Source: Symbiodinium kawagutii
Taxonomy: Eukaryota; Sar; Dinophyceae; Suessiales; Symbiodiniaceae
Direction of reading: 5' to 3'
NCBI GenBank assembly: GCA_009767595.1
Contig: VSDK01026114.1
Span: 1 to 64,000 of the forward strand
DNA length: 64,000 bases
The first letter of the stretch is position 1; the number at the start of each line of letters is the position of its first letter. Shown in pieces: positions 12,239 to 23,370 of this stretch. The notes under the pieces are model-generated. The model was not told where the DNA came from, did not search any database, and worked only from the letters and a program-made list of their open reading frames with translations. Made by a program: the position numbers and the translations under genes.

Positions 12239-12546
12239 CTGCGAGGTGAACATGTTGTTTTTTCCGCTGCAGTTGGGAAAATATACAAAGGTTGAAGTGG
12301 AAGGGCAAAGGCTTCTGTCAATTCTTGCCCTGCATCTGGCTCGGCCCTGTCAAATCTTGTTAGGAAAAAGGATCGCTTCCATGCAGTTCCATTACCTCTT
12401 TTTGCTCTTGATTAACCTGCTAACGTCCACCCGACTTTGGCTGTCTGGGCATCCTGGCTCAGCATCAGAGAATAGGAAAAAGGCATCCTTAGTCGAGAAA
12501 TGTCGAGAATACATCGCGGAAATAAGTTTAATTTAAGCGCCTTCAA

Positions 12547-12651
12547 CTAATCCACTGTGAACAGTGTGCCCTTGGCAAAGGAACAGCTAGCTCCGATTAC
12601 ATCCACCAGGCAAAAAATTCTTGCAAACCTAGTTTCTGCTTCAAGTTCGGT
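12547..12651 (-). CDS. C-terminal exon, unrecognised
   Basis: Thirty-five codons from an AAG acceptor at 12652-12654 to TAG at 12547-12549, containing LEAETRFARIFCLVDVIGA. Composition is protein-like and the frame begins in phase 0. It would be the last exon of a minus-strand gene, possibly including the open stretch at 12710-12800 (AKVWVWLHVADNGAPQVL). No domain recognised. Confidence 0.4.
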   Translation of the reverse strand, partial: TELEAETRFARIFCLVDVIGASCSFAKGTLFTVD

Positions 12652-13409
12652 CTTAATTTTAAGTACTTTTGAGCAACCAGGGGAGTTTAGGATTAGTTGG
12701 GTGAATGGATTCCTCAAAACCTGCGGCGCACCATTGTCAGCTACATGCAGCCATACCCAAACCTTGGCAGCCCAGTGTCTTTGGCCTTGCTCGAGTGGTT
12801 GAAAACCTGCTGCCAAATGGGCGACCAAGCACGGCACGATGTTTATCAAAAGCTTGTCGTAGGTTTCTCTGCATAAACTGGCTAGTCACATGTCAGAAAC
12901 GGAAGGATGGCAGGCAATTGCGACACCTTGTTTCGCAAAGGTGGACCTTCCATAACTGCGGAGCCAAACTCAGTTGGGTAGACCAAACCCACGCCCTATG
13001 AGCCCATGAGTGTCGTGCTTCGATATCAAACCCAAGCTGTCAATATTCATTAGACACGGATAGACTTTGCATATAGACAAGTCAAAAAAATCAGTGAGGT
13101 CGAGTAGCTATGTATTAACAACAGGGTGGGCAGCATTCGGCTTCCTGCGTATACTTCCTGCAATAGGAACAGTCTTTGCACAGGGACGTCAGCAGGTAGT
13201 GATGAGCGTAATGATATCAGCTAGTAGCCCCGCGAACTTCCGAACTGATTTCAAGGCCGCAGCCAAGCCTCCAAACCAAAATCCTGAATGGCTGCAGCAT
13301 GGCCGCAGTACCAGTTGACTAGTACCATTTGTCTACATGTTCCATCACTGTGAATCCAACAAAAAGATACAAATAGCAGGGAAAGGGAAAGGAGGAACTC
13401 TCCATGCTT

Positions 13410-13560
13410 CAGCTTCTGGATCTGATCCATCTTGGCTAAGGCCACCATGAAACAGTTGAAGCTGAGCCATTTCTCCTCAGCGTCATCTGGCACAGAAGCC
13501 TGGGCGCAGCGAAGTCTTCGCAAATTTGCATCTTCACAGCAAGAACATCTACGAAACTTG
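13410..13560 (-). CDS. Coding exon, unrecognised
   Basis: The minus frame gives ANLRRLRCAQASVPDDAEEK and WLSFNCFMVALAKMDQIQKL, an alpha-helical soluble pattern. The other minus frames break or are less natural. Function unknown. Confidence 0.4.
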
Positions 13561-13617
13561 TGTCGAAGGACGAATAACCTGATGAAATAATGTGGAATAT
13601 ACAATGCACATATGTTT

Positions 13618-13718
13618 GGTGGTTTCTTAAAATAGGGAGCCCAAAAATTGTTGGTTCATTACTGTAATTGATTAATAAACTGGATGATTTGGGGGGATCC
13701 CCTATTTTGAGAAACACC
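13618..13718. mobile_element. Small inverted-repeat element, family B
   Basis: Left arm GGTTTCTTAAAATAGGG (13621-13637) is inverted at the right end as CCCTATTTTGAGAAAC (13700-13715). The right arm with its inner flank TGGATGATTTGGG is shared with the element ending at 24293, which supports one dispersed family. Target duplication unclear. No coding capacity. Confidence 0.5.
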
Positions 13719-13893
13719 CATTTGCAAATGAATATGCTAAATGAAAGCCCTTGCTTTTACACGTGCATTTCTGGCGACCAACTTTCCATCAACCAACACT
13801 CACCCATGACCACGGATTTGGAGTAAGCGTTGGTCATGTCAATTTGTTTTGGAAGTTGGCTTTCAGTCAGCTCATGGGAATTGATTGCCGAAT

Positions 13894-13916
13894 GGGGGGT
13901 ACCTGAGGTACCCCCC
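13894..13916. repeat. Perfect GC-rich hairpin
   Basis: GGGGGGTACC and GGTACCCCCC, separated by TGA, form a ten-base-pair perfect stem. No neighbouring gene end supports a terminator role. Confidence 0.6.
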
Positions 13917-13920
13917 CGCG

Positions 13921-15470
13921 TACATACCCACCTGGATGATTAAAGCAATTATATAATCCATATACCTTCCACATGTTTAACAATTATTGATCCACGGCTG
14001 GTTTAGTTGCTAGATAATTTTGGCAAAAATTCAAAGTGATAATTTATCCTGTACACCTCTAGGCCAAAGATCACCCTTTTCTGAAAACAAAACAGCAGCA
14101 ATCTGGTCACATGTGTGCAATCATACCCCTTGCAAAAATTATCCACCACCACCTTGAGGGTCTGGGAGCATACCGTAGTATACAAAAAAAAATCAGTAAA
14201 AATTATCCAAATTAAATTATCCAGGTTTCAGTTGGTATGGTGGATAATTTGCTTAAGGTACCCTCCATATTGCCGAGGCCTGGTGGTTCAAAGCACCGCT
14301 GGGTCTGGGGAAAAAAAGTGAACCCGTACCAGCAGTGCAATCCAAGTGTGAGCTTTCGAAGGGCCAGTGCGGCCAGTGGCTAGGCCTGCAGCATGATGTG
14401 CAAGGAGCCACTGCTGAGGCTCCCACAGCATCACCTGCGGATGGCATTGGATATCAATTGGTCTGGGCAGCACTGCTGACCACCAGTCCTAACCAGTTTC
14501 CCAGCATTGGTTCCACTGATGGACAGAGTTGGATCGATGGGTTGCATATAGGCCCCAGTTCACAGAAAACCCAATGTGGTACATTCCGAACGAATCATCT
14601 TGTAAATCAACCGGCTGCTCAAGTACCGCTCACTGCCCTGTTTGACATCTGCGACACAGGGACAATAGAAACAACATACACAAAAATAATCCAATGTCAT
14701 CAGTGTCAAATGTTGTTTATCTACTTAGGTCTTTGATGTACTCCCTTTTGCGGTCATTTAAAGTGTTGCAAACTGGCGGAAAATGAATATGCTCACAAAC
14801 ATGCATGAACTGAATCAACATACAATCGACTAGCTAGTAAAAAAACTACATGTGTGACTATATGTGCTCTTATTCATTCATGTTGATTTGTGACATATGT
14901 CTGCTTATTCATTCATGTTGATTCACTGCTAGTCACTGCTGCAGAACTTTCCCAAGCCCATGTGGCAAAGTCTCCCTGTAGGCCTTGGTTCACGCCCATC
15001 AAAGCATCTAAGGCCTGGCTCGCCAGCCCAATGGAGAGGCGCAGCGCGGGGGGGGCCTACGACGTGCCATACATGGCATGACATGGATGGCTAAACCACG
15101 ACACCCCAGCGGCTTTTTATGTAACTGGCCTTTTTATGTAACTGGCTTTTTTCCTGGCAAATATGTCATAATTCCCCCGAAAAAAACATGGCCCCGGCTA
15201 AAGGCATATCATTAAGTTTGGGCCATTTAGGTCCCAATCTCAATTGTGGGCGTTTCCATGCAAGCTGCCGAAGATGGAACAAATCCGAAGGCCTCAAAGG
15301 ACCCAACCAAGTCAACGAAAAGAACCAAACACATAACACATATGTCAAAACACTATTTTGCATAGATTCTTATTAGCACAATTGTTAACAGAATTTAATG
15401 GATTACTAGTAGAAATCCATGCAGTTCCATGACGAATTGACGGACTGTACCGAACTGCTCAGCTTTTTTC
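13921..15470. other. Mostly non-coding; AATTATCC foldback
   Basis: AT-rich at 13920-14260. GCAAAAATTATCCACCA (about 14127-14143) is inverted as TGGTGGATAATTTGC (about 14238-14252), with further AATTATCC copies between, suggesting a small foldback element. The plus strand is open at 14335-14736 without a recognised domain. Nothing firm at 14740-15470. Confidence 0.4.
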
Positions 15471-15559
15471 ATGCTATGAAGTCGTGCTCCATGGCTTACC
15501 ATGACTGCACCAATGCAGTACCCTGGAGTGGCCTCGGTGGCAGAGGTGACCATGCCCTT

Positions 15560-15869
15560 TCTGATGGCCTGTCATTGAAGCTGCTGTTGTAGCTGGAAAG
15601 TCGACCATCCGCTGGCTTGAAGGCTCACTCTCAGGGACTTCTGAATGAGACATACGAGTACTTGATTGCAACTATGATTGGTTAGTGGCACTTATTTTTG
15701 ATGTTAAAGATCTCTCATGAACGGACCTATGGCTGTCACAACATTCCTCAAGTTCTGGACTTGATCGTCCAGAACTCTTGTCCAAAGCCCATGCTGATGC
15801 CTCTCTCTCTGACCGTAAAGCTTCTTGCTTTACCTGGCGCAAGCTGCTGCGATGCCCTGCATTCAGCAT
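15560..15869 (-). pseudogene. Coding-like stretch interrupted by an in-frame TAG
   Basis: One minus frame reads as a polar, Ser/Glu-rich protein (SSLRQVKQEALRSEREASAW, SSGRSSPELEECCDSHRSVH, then MSHSEVPESEPSSQRMVDF), broken only by TAG at 15672-15674. It may be an exon ending there or a decayed gene; an intron across the stop is also possible. No family recognised. Confidence 0.3.
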
Positions 15870-16012
15870 GATGAATAAAGAGCATGGAACGGCCTTATTT
15901 CATCATCTTACCATGTAATGTGATTGAATGAATAATAAGGCCACAGTAGATAATACGTATGTATCCTTGTTGATCCTACCATGTGTGTTACACGAAATGC
16001 GTTTTCTAGGCA

Positions 16013-16225
16013 TCAACATTGACCATCAAAACGTGGCAACCATGTCAGAGCCGCCTTGATGCTCCAAGAGTCCAGCAGCTTTAAAGCCTTGCGCATGACC
16101 CGTGTCTTTTGGAACATATCGTGCCCTCCTGGGGTGTGATGTCCGGTGATGGTATTGATTGGCATTGTATTTAGTTGAATCATGTCCAATGATTCCACTG
16201 ATTTCACTGACCACAGTACCACCAC
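16013..16225 (-). CDS. Possible exon with a hydrophobic segment
   Basis: Minus frame with FWLCVMVVVLWSV followed by MRKALKLLDSWSIKAALTWL and a TGA at the low-coordinate end. A second minus frame is open over the same bases, so the choice rests on composition only. Confidence 0.3.
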   Translation of the reverse strand: MVVLWSVKSVESLDMIQLNTMPINTITGHHTPGGHDMFQKTRVMRKALKLLDSWSIKAALTWLPRFDGQC

Positions 16226-16289
16226 CATTACGCATAGCCAAAACTTAATCGGATCGGTCCTGGCACTATGCGTCACAACATCATGTCAC

Positions 16290-16460
16290 AACCACATTGC
16301 GTCTGGGCTGTTTTCTTGAATTCAAAGTCAAAACCAACTGCATTGGTACCGGATAGTCGAAGAAAAGAACTGGTTCTCAAAATTCTGATGTCTGAGCCGT
16401 CTACGTATTCTGCAAGAGGAAACAGCATACATAGTTTGTTTCTAGCAAACTTCAACAGTA
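16290..16460 (-). CDS. Possible exon, unrecognised
   Basis: Minus frame with LLLKFARNKLCMLFPLAEYV and DGSDIRILRTSSFLRLSG, soluble-protein composition. It may belong with the exon at 16013-16225. The plus strand is also open here but is less natural. Confidence 0.35.
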
Positions 16461-17250
16461 GCGGCTTCTTCTTCTCCTTCTTAGTACCCATGTTTGTCGG
16501 GATGAAACTGCTATCGTGAACAGGCCCGGAAAATGTTGGACAGCAGCGGCCAAGAACCTTTACAGTGACAACATTTTCTTCGGCTCAACGTTGAAACTAG
16601 CGGATGCTTCAAATGCCTTGCTGAAGATCAGGCACCAAAACAGCATCAGTTTGGTCTTTCGGGGCTCATTGAATCGCATGGGCAGGTCCAAAGGCCAATA
16701 TCCGCTGTGCATTTCGTTCCCACTCCACAGCTTATGACGACTTCCTCACCATGCGTGCGCATGTGCCTCATTCATCGCTTGTTCTTCTGGTGTGATGCCC
16801 GGATCTGGCACAGCGCCTCCAGCAAACAGGCAGGATTCTTGGACAGGTTCTCCGATAGGGGAGCTGGAGAGCTAAAAGTGGGGTAGCTGAATATTAAACT
16901 TTCAAGCAGCATTCTTCGAGAGGTTTGGCAAATGCAAAGGTGGCAGGGTGCCACACCAATCATTTGTGACACAACATTTCCATTTTTGCGCACGCAACTC
17001 TATCTCAAGTACCCACTATTGCGAAACAAACCTTCGACCTCCACTTGCATGAGACAAAAAAGCGACGGCTTTGGTTTTGAGACCTGAACCATGGCTACTC
17101 GATCGCAGAGTCAATCCCGCAATTGAGGGTGAATCAAGCCAGCTGAGTGGTTCATTTTGTGCTCCGGGGACTAGCCCAGCCAAACCATGGAGCCTTTCTT
17201 TGCTTCTTTTTCACAAGTAGCTTGCAACCTCAAGGACGCGGAGCCGATGT

Positions 17251-17371
17251 CTAGAGCTGTGCGTCAAGCAAAGAAACAAATGTCTTGGGTTGTCTTGGGT
17301 GAGGTTTCTTCTCATCGAGCTCTTCCGACAGGTCTTCCATGGCTACAGCTTTTGGAGTACTAGTTAGACTC
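17251..17371 (-). CDS. C-terminal exon, unrecognised
   Basis: After CAG|G (exon start 17371) the frame runs 39 residues to TAG at 17251-17253: acidic KAVAMEDLSEELDEKK, then PHPRQPKTFVSLLDAQL. A strong acceptor and clean stop make it a good last exon. Function unknown. Confidence 0.45.
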
Positions 17372-18394
17372 CTGTTCAGCACCAAGCGCAGGAAAGCATG
17401 TTGGTACAAACCTGTACAAAACCAAGTCAGAGTTGAATAGCATGAACACACTATGGCCAGTCAGTGAACAAAACTAGGTTTGCCCCTACTGACGTGAGTT
17501 GATCCAAGTCTCTCTTTGTGCTGCCACATGCAACAGCCTCCGCCTACTTGCAAGCCCTACTTGCCTACTTTCATTCAAAAACAGCGGCATAAGTGTGCAA
17601 AGCGTAATTTTAGAAGTCAAAATTAGAAATCAAAATTATCTACCAGTACAATCAACCGATAACAATCTCATTTTCCATCCTTATCTTCTGTAGTTCTGTG
17701 TGGTGGGTTCCCTACTGTTAGGGCATATTAGGGCTAGGGTCCCAGGCTGCCTGACCAAGGACACTCCCAGCGGCTTTGGCATGGGGTTCCTGTCAGCTGG
17801 GGTCGGCTGAAATGTGGTGACAAATGTCGGTGTTGACAAACATGATAGCAATAAAAAAACAGAACTGCCTTACAACATCTTACAACAATGTACTTAGGCA
17901 ATGATAAATGTGCAAGTCCCCATGATCCACGGCACTTGTACTTGCTTATCCCGTACACCTAGCAAACAGCATTGGCCAATGATTGCACCTGAACCTGAAA
18001 ACGAAGCTCTCCCCGGTGCCGTAGTACCTGATTGGCAAAGCTGGTTAGTGGACAGTCAATGTCTCAAGAAAACCGATGGATCACCCAGCCATCATTTTCA
18101 AACCGCTTGTTGTATTCCAGCGGGGACACCAGCAAGGCTAGGGACACCACCCTTCAAACAAAAAAACAAAATAAAAACGACAAGTGACTGATCAACATTG
18201 ATGATATGACAATTTTTTCCAGCGCCAATCATGACATTACTCAAAAATAATTTCACCATTTTGAGTAGCGGCCATAGAACATGTAGTGACCTAAAGTGGG
18301 CCGTCTACATTCGATTGCTATATATCAGCTCCTGGCATGTTGAGAAACATGATCAATTACCTAATGATTCCCCTATTTTCCCCTATCATACTGG

Positions 18395-18575
18395 TATCTT
18401 GGGTCACCACCGGTAACATGACCCCAACTACCCAACGCAACGCCACGATAAAGGGTGCCGATCACCCTGTCGCCAACTTGTCGAGGCAAAGCCCCCAAAG
18501 ACGTGGCCGCAGTGGTCCTGGCAGAGATCGCATGCAAGGCATTCTTGCCCAAGGGATTTCTGAATGCCATCCTTG
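18395..18575 (-). CDS. Possible exon, weakly RCC1-like
   Basis: Minus frame with HAISARTTAATSLGALPRQV and VALGSWGHVTGGDPRYQ. The last part resembles the WGH...GGDS..VQ ending of the RCC1-like repeats at 53-58 kb, but the DGSVV core is absent. A GGTGACC donor follows HVTG. Resemblance may be chance. Confidence 0.3.
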
Positions 18576-18837
18576 ATTGGTGAGCTCTTGTGATGTGACT
18601 TGCGATTTTTTTTCAGAACGGGGCCTCATGGGGGTGTGATTTTTCATCAAAAATAGTCATAAAACAATGGTATTTAGAGTGTTTTCTCTCAACACAGTGG
18701 CTGAAACCCAGGTAAAACTGCAAAAATCACATCCTCTGGTAACCTCAACACAAGAAATGGCAGTTATCCTTATCAATCGTATTCGTAGAATCAAAACTTG
18801 ACAAAACCATGATCAATGATTGACCAATCATACTGAT

Positions 18838-19801
18838 NNNNNNNNNNNNNNNNNNNNNNNNNNNNNNNNNNNNNNNNNNNNNNNNNNNNNNNNNNNNNNN
18901 NNNNNNNNNNNNNNNNNNNNNNNNNNNNNNNNNNNNNNNNNNNNNNNNNNNNNNNNNNNNNNNNNNNNNNNNNNNNNNNNNNNNNNNNNNNNNNNNNNNN
19001 NNNNNNNNNNNNNNNNNNNNNNNNNNNNNNNNNNNNNNNNNNNNNNNNNNNNNNNNNNNNNNNNNNNNNNNNNNNNNNNNNNNNNNNNNNNNNNNNNNNN
19101 NNNNNNNNNNNNNNNNNNNNNNNNNNNNNNNNNNNNNNNNNNNNNNNNNNNNNNNNNNNNNNNNNNNNNNNNNNNNNNNNNNNNNNNNNNNNNNNNNNNN
19201 NNNNNNNNNNNNNNNNNNNNNNNNNNNNNNNNNNNNNNNNNNNNNNNNNNNNNNNNNNNNNNNNNNNNNNNNNNNNNNNNNNNNNNNNNNNNNNNNNNNN
19301 NNNNNNNNNNNNNNNNNNNNNNNNNNNNNNNNNNNNNNNNNNNNNNNNNNNNNNNNNNNNNNNNNNNNNNNNNNNNNNNNNNNNNNNNNNNNNNNNNNNN
19401 NNNNNNNNNNNNNNNNNNNNNNNNNNNNNNNNNNNNNNNNNNNNNNNNNNNNNNNNNNNNNNNNNNNNNNNNNNNNNNNNNNNNNNNNNNNNNNNNNNNN
19501 NNNNNNNNNNNNNNNNNNNNNNNNNNNNNNNNNNNNNNNNNNNNNNNNNNNNNNNNNNNNNNNNNNNNNNNNNNNNNNNNNNNNNNNNNNNNNNNNNNNN
19601 NNNNNNNNNNNNNNNNNNNNNNNNNNNNNNNNNNNNNNNNNNNNNNNNNNNNNNNNNNNNNNNNNNNNNNNNNNNNNNNNNNNNNNNNNNNNNNNNNNNN
19701 NNNNNNNNNNNNNNNNNNNNNNNNNNNNNNNNNNNNNNNNNNNNNNNNNNNNNNNNNNNNNNNNNNNNNNNNNNNNNNNNNNNNNNNNNNNNNNNNNNNN
19801 N
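18838..19801. other. Assembly gap (964 N)
   Basis: Unbroken run of N. The two very long open frames across it are artefacts. The right edge meets exactly the end of a 72-bp inverted-repeat arm, so the gap probably reflects unresolved foldback sequence. Confidence 0.99.
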
Positions 19802-20197
19802 CCCCCCAGCCTCCTTCCTGCATAGATCTTGATTCTTTTGTTTTTTTTGTTTTTTTGTCCCTGTCAGGGTTTTTTTTTTTGTTTTTTTTGTTTTTTTTGT
19901 CCCTGTCAGGGTTTCGTGCATTTATGGTTTTGATTTTTTTGATTTTTTTGTGCCTGTCAGGGTTTTGTGAGGTAGACATGCCCAAAACCCTGACAGGGAC
20001 AAAAAAAACAAACCAGGAAGACTACAAAACCCTGACAGGGACAAAAAAACAAAAAAAACAAAAGAATCAAGATCTATGCAGGAAGGAGGCTGGGGGGCGC
20101 CATAGATTCTGGATTTTTTGTTTTTTTTGTCCCTGTCAGGGTTTCGTGCATTCCTGGTTTTGTTTTTTTTTGATTTTTTTGTGCCTGTCAGGGTTTT
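19802..20197. repeat. 72-bp perfect inverted repeat with CCCTGTCAGGG palindromes
   Basis: Arms 19802-19873 and 20026-20097 are exact reverse complements with a 152-bp spacer. Seven copies of the palindrome CCCTGTCAGGG or GCCTGTCAGGG occur at 19859, 19901, 19952, 19988, 20030, 20131 and 20183, five in one orientation and two in the other, each beside a T- or A-rich run. 19887-19967 and 20118-20197 are also near-identical direct repeats. No coding content; transposon-like foldback or local array. Confidence 0.8.
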
Positions 20198-20604
20198 GAG
20201 GCTATCATGCAAGATCCAATAATAAAAATTTGCGTTTCGCCTAGGTTTCAGAGGCCTTGGATGCACAAAACATTGGTATTTACAGTGTTTTATGAACATT
20301 TTTATCACAAAATCACGCCCCCATGGAGCCCCGCTCTCTTTTTTTTTGCGTGTGTTGTTTTTTTGGCCGGTGCTTCAATGATCTTTGATGTGACTTTACA
20401 TTGCCAAGCCATTGAACAACGAACCTGTTGTGCGTGTTGCAAGAAATGCACGAGGGCTTCTAGCACAAGCGAATGCAATAATTAACAAATCCTTTGATTC
20501 ACTTGTGAGTCAAAGAAACAAGTTCAATATCCATCCTTGTCAAAAGCGTATCTCTCACTTCCAATGCAATATTTGCATCCACTTGCTGCTCTTGGCGTGA
20601 AGAG

Positions 20605-20939
20605 CTTTTTGCTGATGGGAGTTCCGAGAAAATTCTCCTAAACCATCCTGATCTCGCCGTCTCATCAAGACTTGCTCAGACTGGACAAATTCTACAAGTA
20701 GTTTTCCACAATTGATTTGCAGTCTTGCACTGTATTTGTCGCTCTTCATTGCCGCTACTGGCATCCCTTCGGCTCCTGAATCAACAGAAGACTGGGACCC
20801 TCCTTCTGCATTCTCCGGTAGAAAGTCTTCAAGGACACCCCATGCAAACCTGTCTGTGGCCATGGCACTGACTGCTTGCAATAAAGCAAAATTAGAGCAA
20901 AGTCCAACATATTTGAGCAATCTTGCTGCTCTATCTGTT
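20605..20939 (-). CDS. Long coding exon, unrecognised
   Basis: From a CAG acceptor at 20940-20942 the minus strand is open for over 100 residues with natural composition: LLKYVGLCSNFALLQAVSAM, TDRFAWGVLEDFLPENAEGG, LLVEFVQSEQVLMRRRDQ. The plus strand shows only its shadow. It probably belongs to the same gene as 20976-21254 and 21428-21582. No family recognised; the donor near 20605 is uncertain. Confidence 0.5.
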
Positions 20940-20975
20940 CTGGAATGTGACCAAACCTTGCGAAAAACTTGACAA

Positions 20976-21254
20976 CTACAGAACCATGCAAAACCATTCA
21001 TTATTCGGCCAATGTTTGGCAAAAGCGTTCCACAAAAATTGCAAGGACTCCACAATCTCGCACAAGGACCCCACAATGTCTCTTCTAAAGCGAAAGATTT
21101 GTATGACAGTCAGCAGCCATTGCTGCCATGTCACGTGGGGAGTAGACCAACCGCCAAGAGGACTTCCATTGTATCTGGGCCTTAGCTCATGCGGCAGCTT
21201 CCACAAGGGAACAGCATTCACACTTTCCAGCGCCTCCCTTGATGTCGAGGGCAA
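20976..21254 (-). CDS. Possible exon, unrecognised
   Basis: Minus frame open for 92 codons with LPHELRPRYNGSPLGGWSTP and TWQQWLLTVIQIFRF, flanked by coding exons on the same strand. It may contain an intron (the part before 21060 is less convincing). Confidence 0.35.
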   Translation of the reverse strand: MPSTSREALESVNAVPLWKLPHELRPRYNGSPLGGWSTPHVTWQQWLLTVIQIFRFRRDIVGSLCEIVESLQFLWNAFAKHWPNNEWFCMVL

Positions 21255-21427
21255 ACAGGAGCGTACCGAAGCTCTTTAAGGGGAACATTTTCTCCCAACA
21301 CATCCCAACACATCCTTAACGGCAGGTCCAATCTTTGCAGAGTCTAACGGCCAATGTGTCAGTTGGTTCAATTCCCACGGTCACCACACGACCACAGACT
21401 GGCAAAGGAGACTACGGAGCTGCTCAC

Positions 21428-21582
21428 CGTTGACGCGCGGAGCAAAGGGCACAGCATGGCACTGCTTTTCGAGGCGCAAGTTTCGCTCCGCAGTCTGGTC
21501 TACCACACGGGCTTTGAACTCCGAAAGGGCAGGGAGTTTGCCACTGAGCTGCTCCAATAATGAGCTCTTGTAGGAAGCATCG
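21428..21582 (-). CDS. Coding exon, probable coiled coil, unrecognised
   Basis: Bounded by CCCAG (acceptor, exon start 21582) and ACG|GTGAGC (donor). Encodes DASYKSSLLEQLSGKLPALS and FKARVVDQTAERNLRLEKQC, a heptad-like helical pattern. Canonical GT-AG borders and one clean frame. Likely an upstream exon of the gene continuing at 20605-21254. Confidence 0.5.
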
Positions 21583-22557
21583 CTGGGTTAAGTCGATTGG
21601 TTGGTTGAAACTCGGCTGCTGGCCTAGAGGCCATCCAAACCAACCTCCCTGATACCATGAGATACCTCAGCACACCTGCAGCTGCTATGACAGCAAAACG
21701 GACGTGTGCTCTTGGAGGTATAGCTACACTAAAGAACGTCGCACAAATCAGGGAAAGGTTCAATGTACCCACAGGAGCTGCAACCGACAAACGGGTGCAT
21801 CTGCATGAGGTCAATTTGCGACGTTCATTCACGCAATGGTGACTAATAATAAGCCAGGTGGCTGCCAGTTGGCTCATGTTGACTCACCTTCACCCACAGG
21901 TTACTTGAACATACTTGAACCGAATGTGAGCTGAGATGAGATGAGCCTGGCAGCTGGTCTACGGGAAGATGGAACCCTCGGCTCACCGAAAGAGTCGTGC
22001 CAAAGGTCCTTAGCGATGCTCTAGCCAGCTCGAAGTATTTCTATAGCACCCAGGACGTGGAAAAAAGGAAAGGCCATGATATGTCATGAACATGAAAAGT
22101 CGGAGAAAAATCAAACATCATCAAATAGTGACATACGTACGTCTTAGTACTTCCTGCAGCCGCTCGCCCTAGCTCGCGTCGACATAGCCCAAGTATGCCC
22201 AAGTGGTATTTAGACGGGTTTTGTGTGGTTCCTTCTTTTGTCTGCTAGGCTTCATCAAGTGTAAATCAACACAATTGCAAGGCGATTTGAGTTCCTATGA
22301 TAGAGCCATGATGCTCCACGATGTTCAAAAATTATTCACATTCACAACGGGGCTTCAGAAAGGTCCTTACACAGCCTTACACCTTGTCAATTCTTGACAA
22401 GAACCAAAAGAATAGACCTTTCGAAGAGAAAACACAAAAGAAAACTAAGTATGACACCCATCTTGGGGTTCACCGTTGGGTCTGCCTCATCATTGACCGC
22501 ATTTCCATAGCATAGCTGCTGCTTAGGATCCTTTCCTCTTCTCAGCAGGTGGCCTCT

Positions 22558-22737
22558 TCATGGCTTCGATCTGCAAAATCTCCTGGCATCCGCATCCAAA
22601 GGTGGCAACCCCGGTAGAACTTCACTGACCCTCCATGGATGTGGTTGGGTGAACACCAACAGGTTGAGCGCATGCGCAACGGCGATTGCAAGAAGGGCAC
22701 CATAGCGTGCAAGGAGCACGAACATGGCTGGTGGAAC
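22558..22737 (-). CDS. C-terminal exon of a membrane protein
   Basis: Sixty codons from CAG|G (exon start 22737) to TGA at 22558-22560. A helix FVLLARYGALLAIAVAHALN continues into LLVFTQP, then a Pro-rich, Arg-containing tail ending RRFCRSKP. The reading frame may extend further upstream instead of beginning at the AG. Family unknown. Confidence 0.5.
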   Translation of the reverse strand, partial: VPPAMFVLLARYGALLAIAVAHALNLLVFTQPHPWRVSEVLPGLPPLDADARRFCRSKP

Positions 22738-23184
22738 CTGCTCAGGATGGGGCGGAAGACGAAGATGTTGGTGCCGGTGTAATCAAACCCCAGAAAGCCG
22801 GGTCCAGAACACTGAACTAAAGGAAATGAACGCCATTCAACTGGAACAGGCCATCTGGGTTTGTTGGCTGTAGGTTGGTACTGGTTATTTCTCCGCATTT
22901 GAGTCGGCAAACCCCCAAACAAATCCCCACTTCAGCTTCATATTCTTGGTCAACAGTCAGTGGCTAGAAGGGTTGGATACAAAAGCGATGATTAGTGGCT
23001 ACAAAAGAACAGCTGCACATAGCTGCACCTCATGGCACCTCCAACTTCCCACTTTTTCAGATGCATTTGTTCGGAGAGGGGCTGAGGGCTGACTTCACAT
23101 CATATGATCTGAACACGGTGCATGGTCAGCTTCAGCCAGCAAATAATGGATGATTTGTTCGAATATGCATGGTTGCTAGATTGA

Positions 23185-23370
23185 TGTCAGCCAACAACTT
23201 GTCCAAGTGTACCGACTCATCACCCCGCATCACACCACACCTCGAGCTTGGGTTTTTCAAGGAAGCCTTGTGTGACGATGGGATCGACCTTTGGCTTCCC
23301 AAAGATCCACAAAGTCGGAAATGCCTGAACCTTGCTCGGTCTGGAACCAAGAAATTATGTGGCACCGGAT
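23185..23370 (-). pseudogene. Coding-like block with an apparent single-base frameshift
   Basis: One minus frame gives FPTLWIFGKPKVDPIVTQGF, LEKPKLEVWCDAG and a stop. The next frame picks up directly with DESVHLDKLLADINLATM. The two read as one protein if one base at the GCGGGGTGATGAG run is ignored, so a frameshift (decay or assembly error) is suspected. The plus strand is also open. Confidence 0.3.

Noticed and set aside
18791-20199. Very long open frames of 376-459 codons on both strands
   Set aside because: They consist mostly of the N gap translated as X, with repeat sequence on one side.
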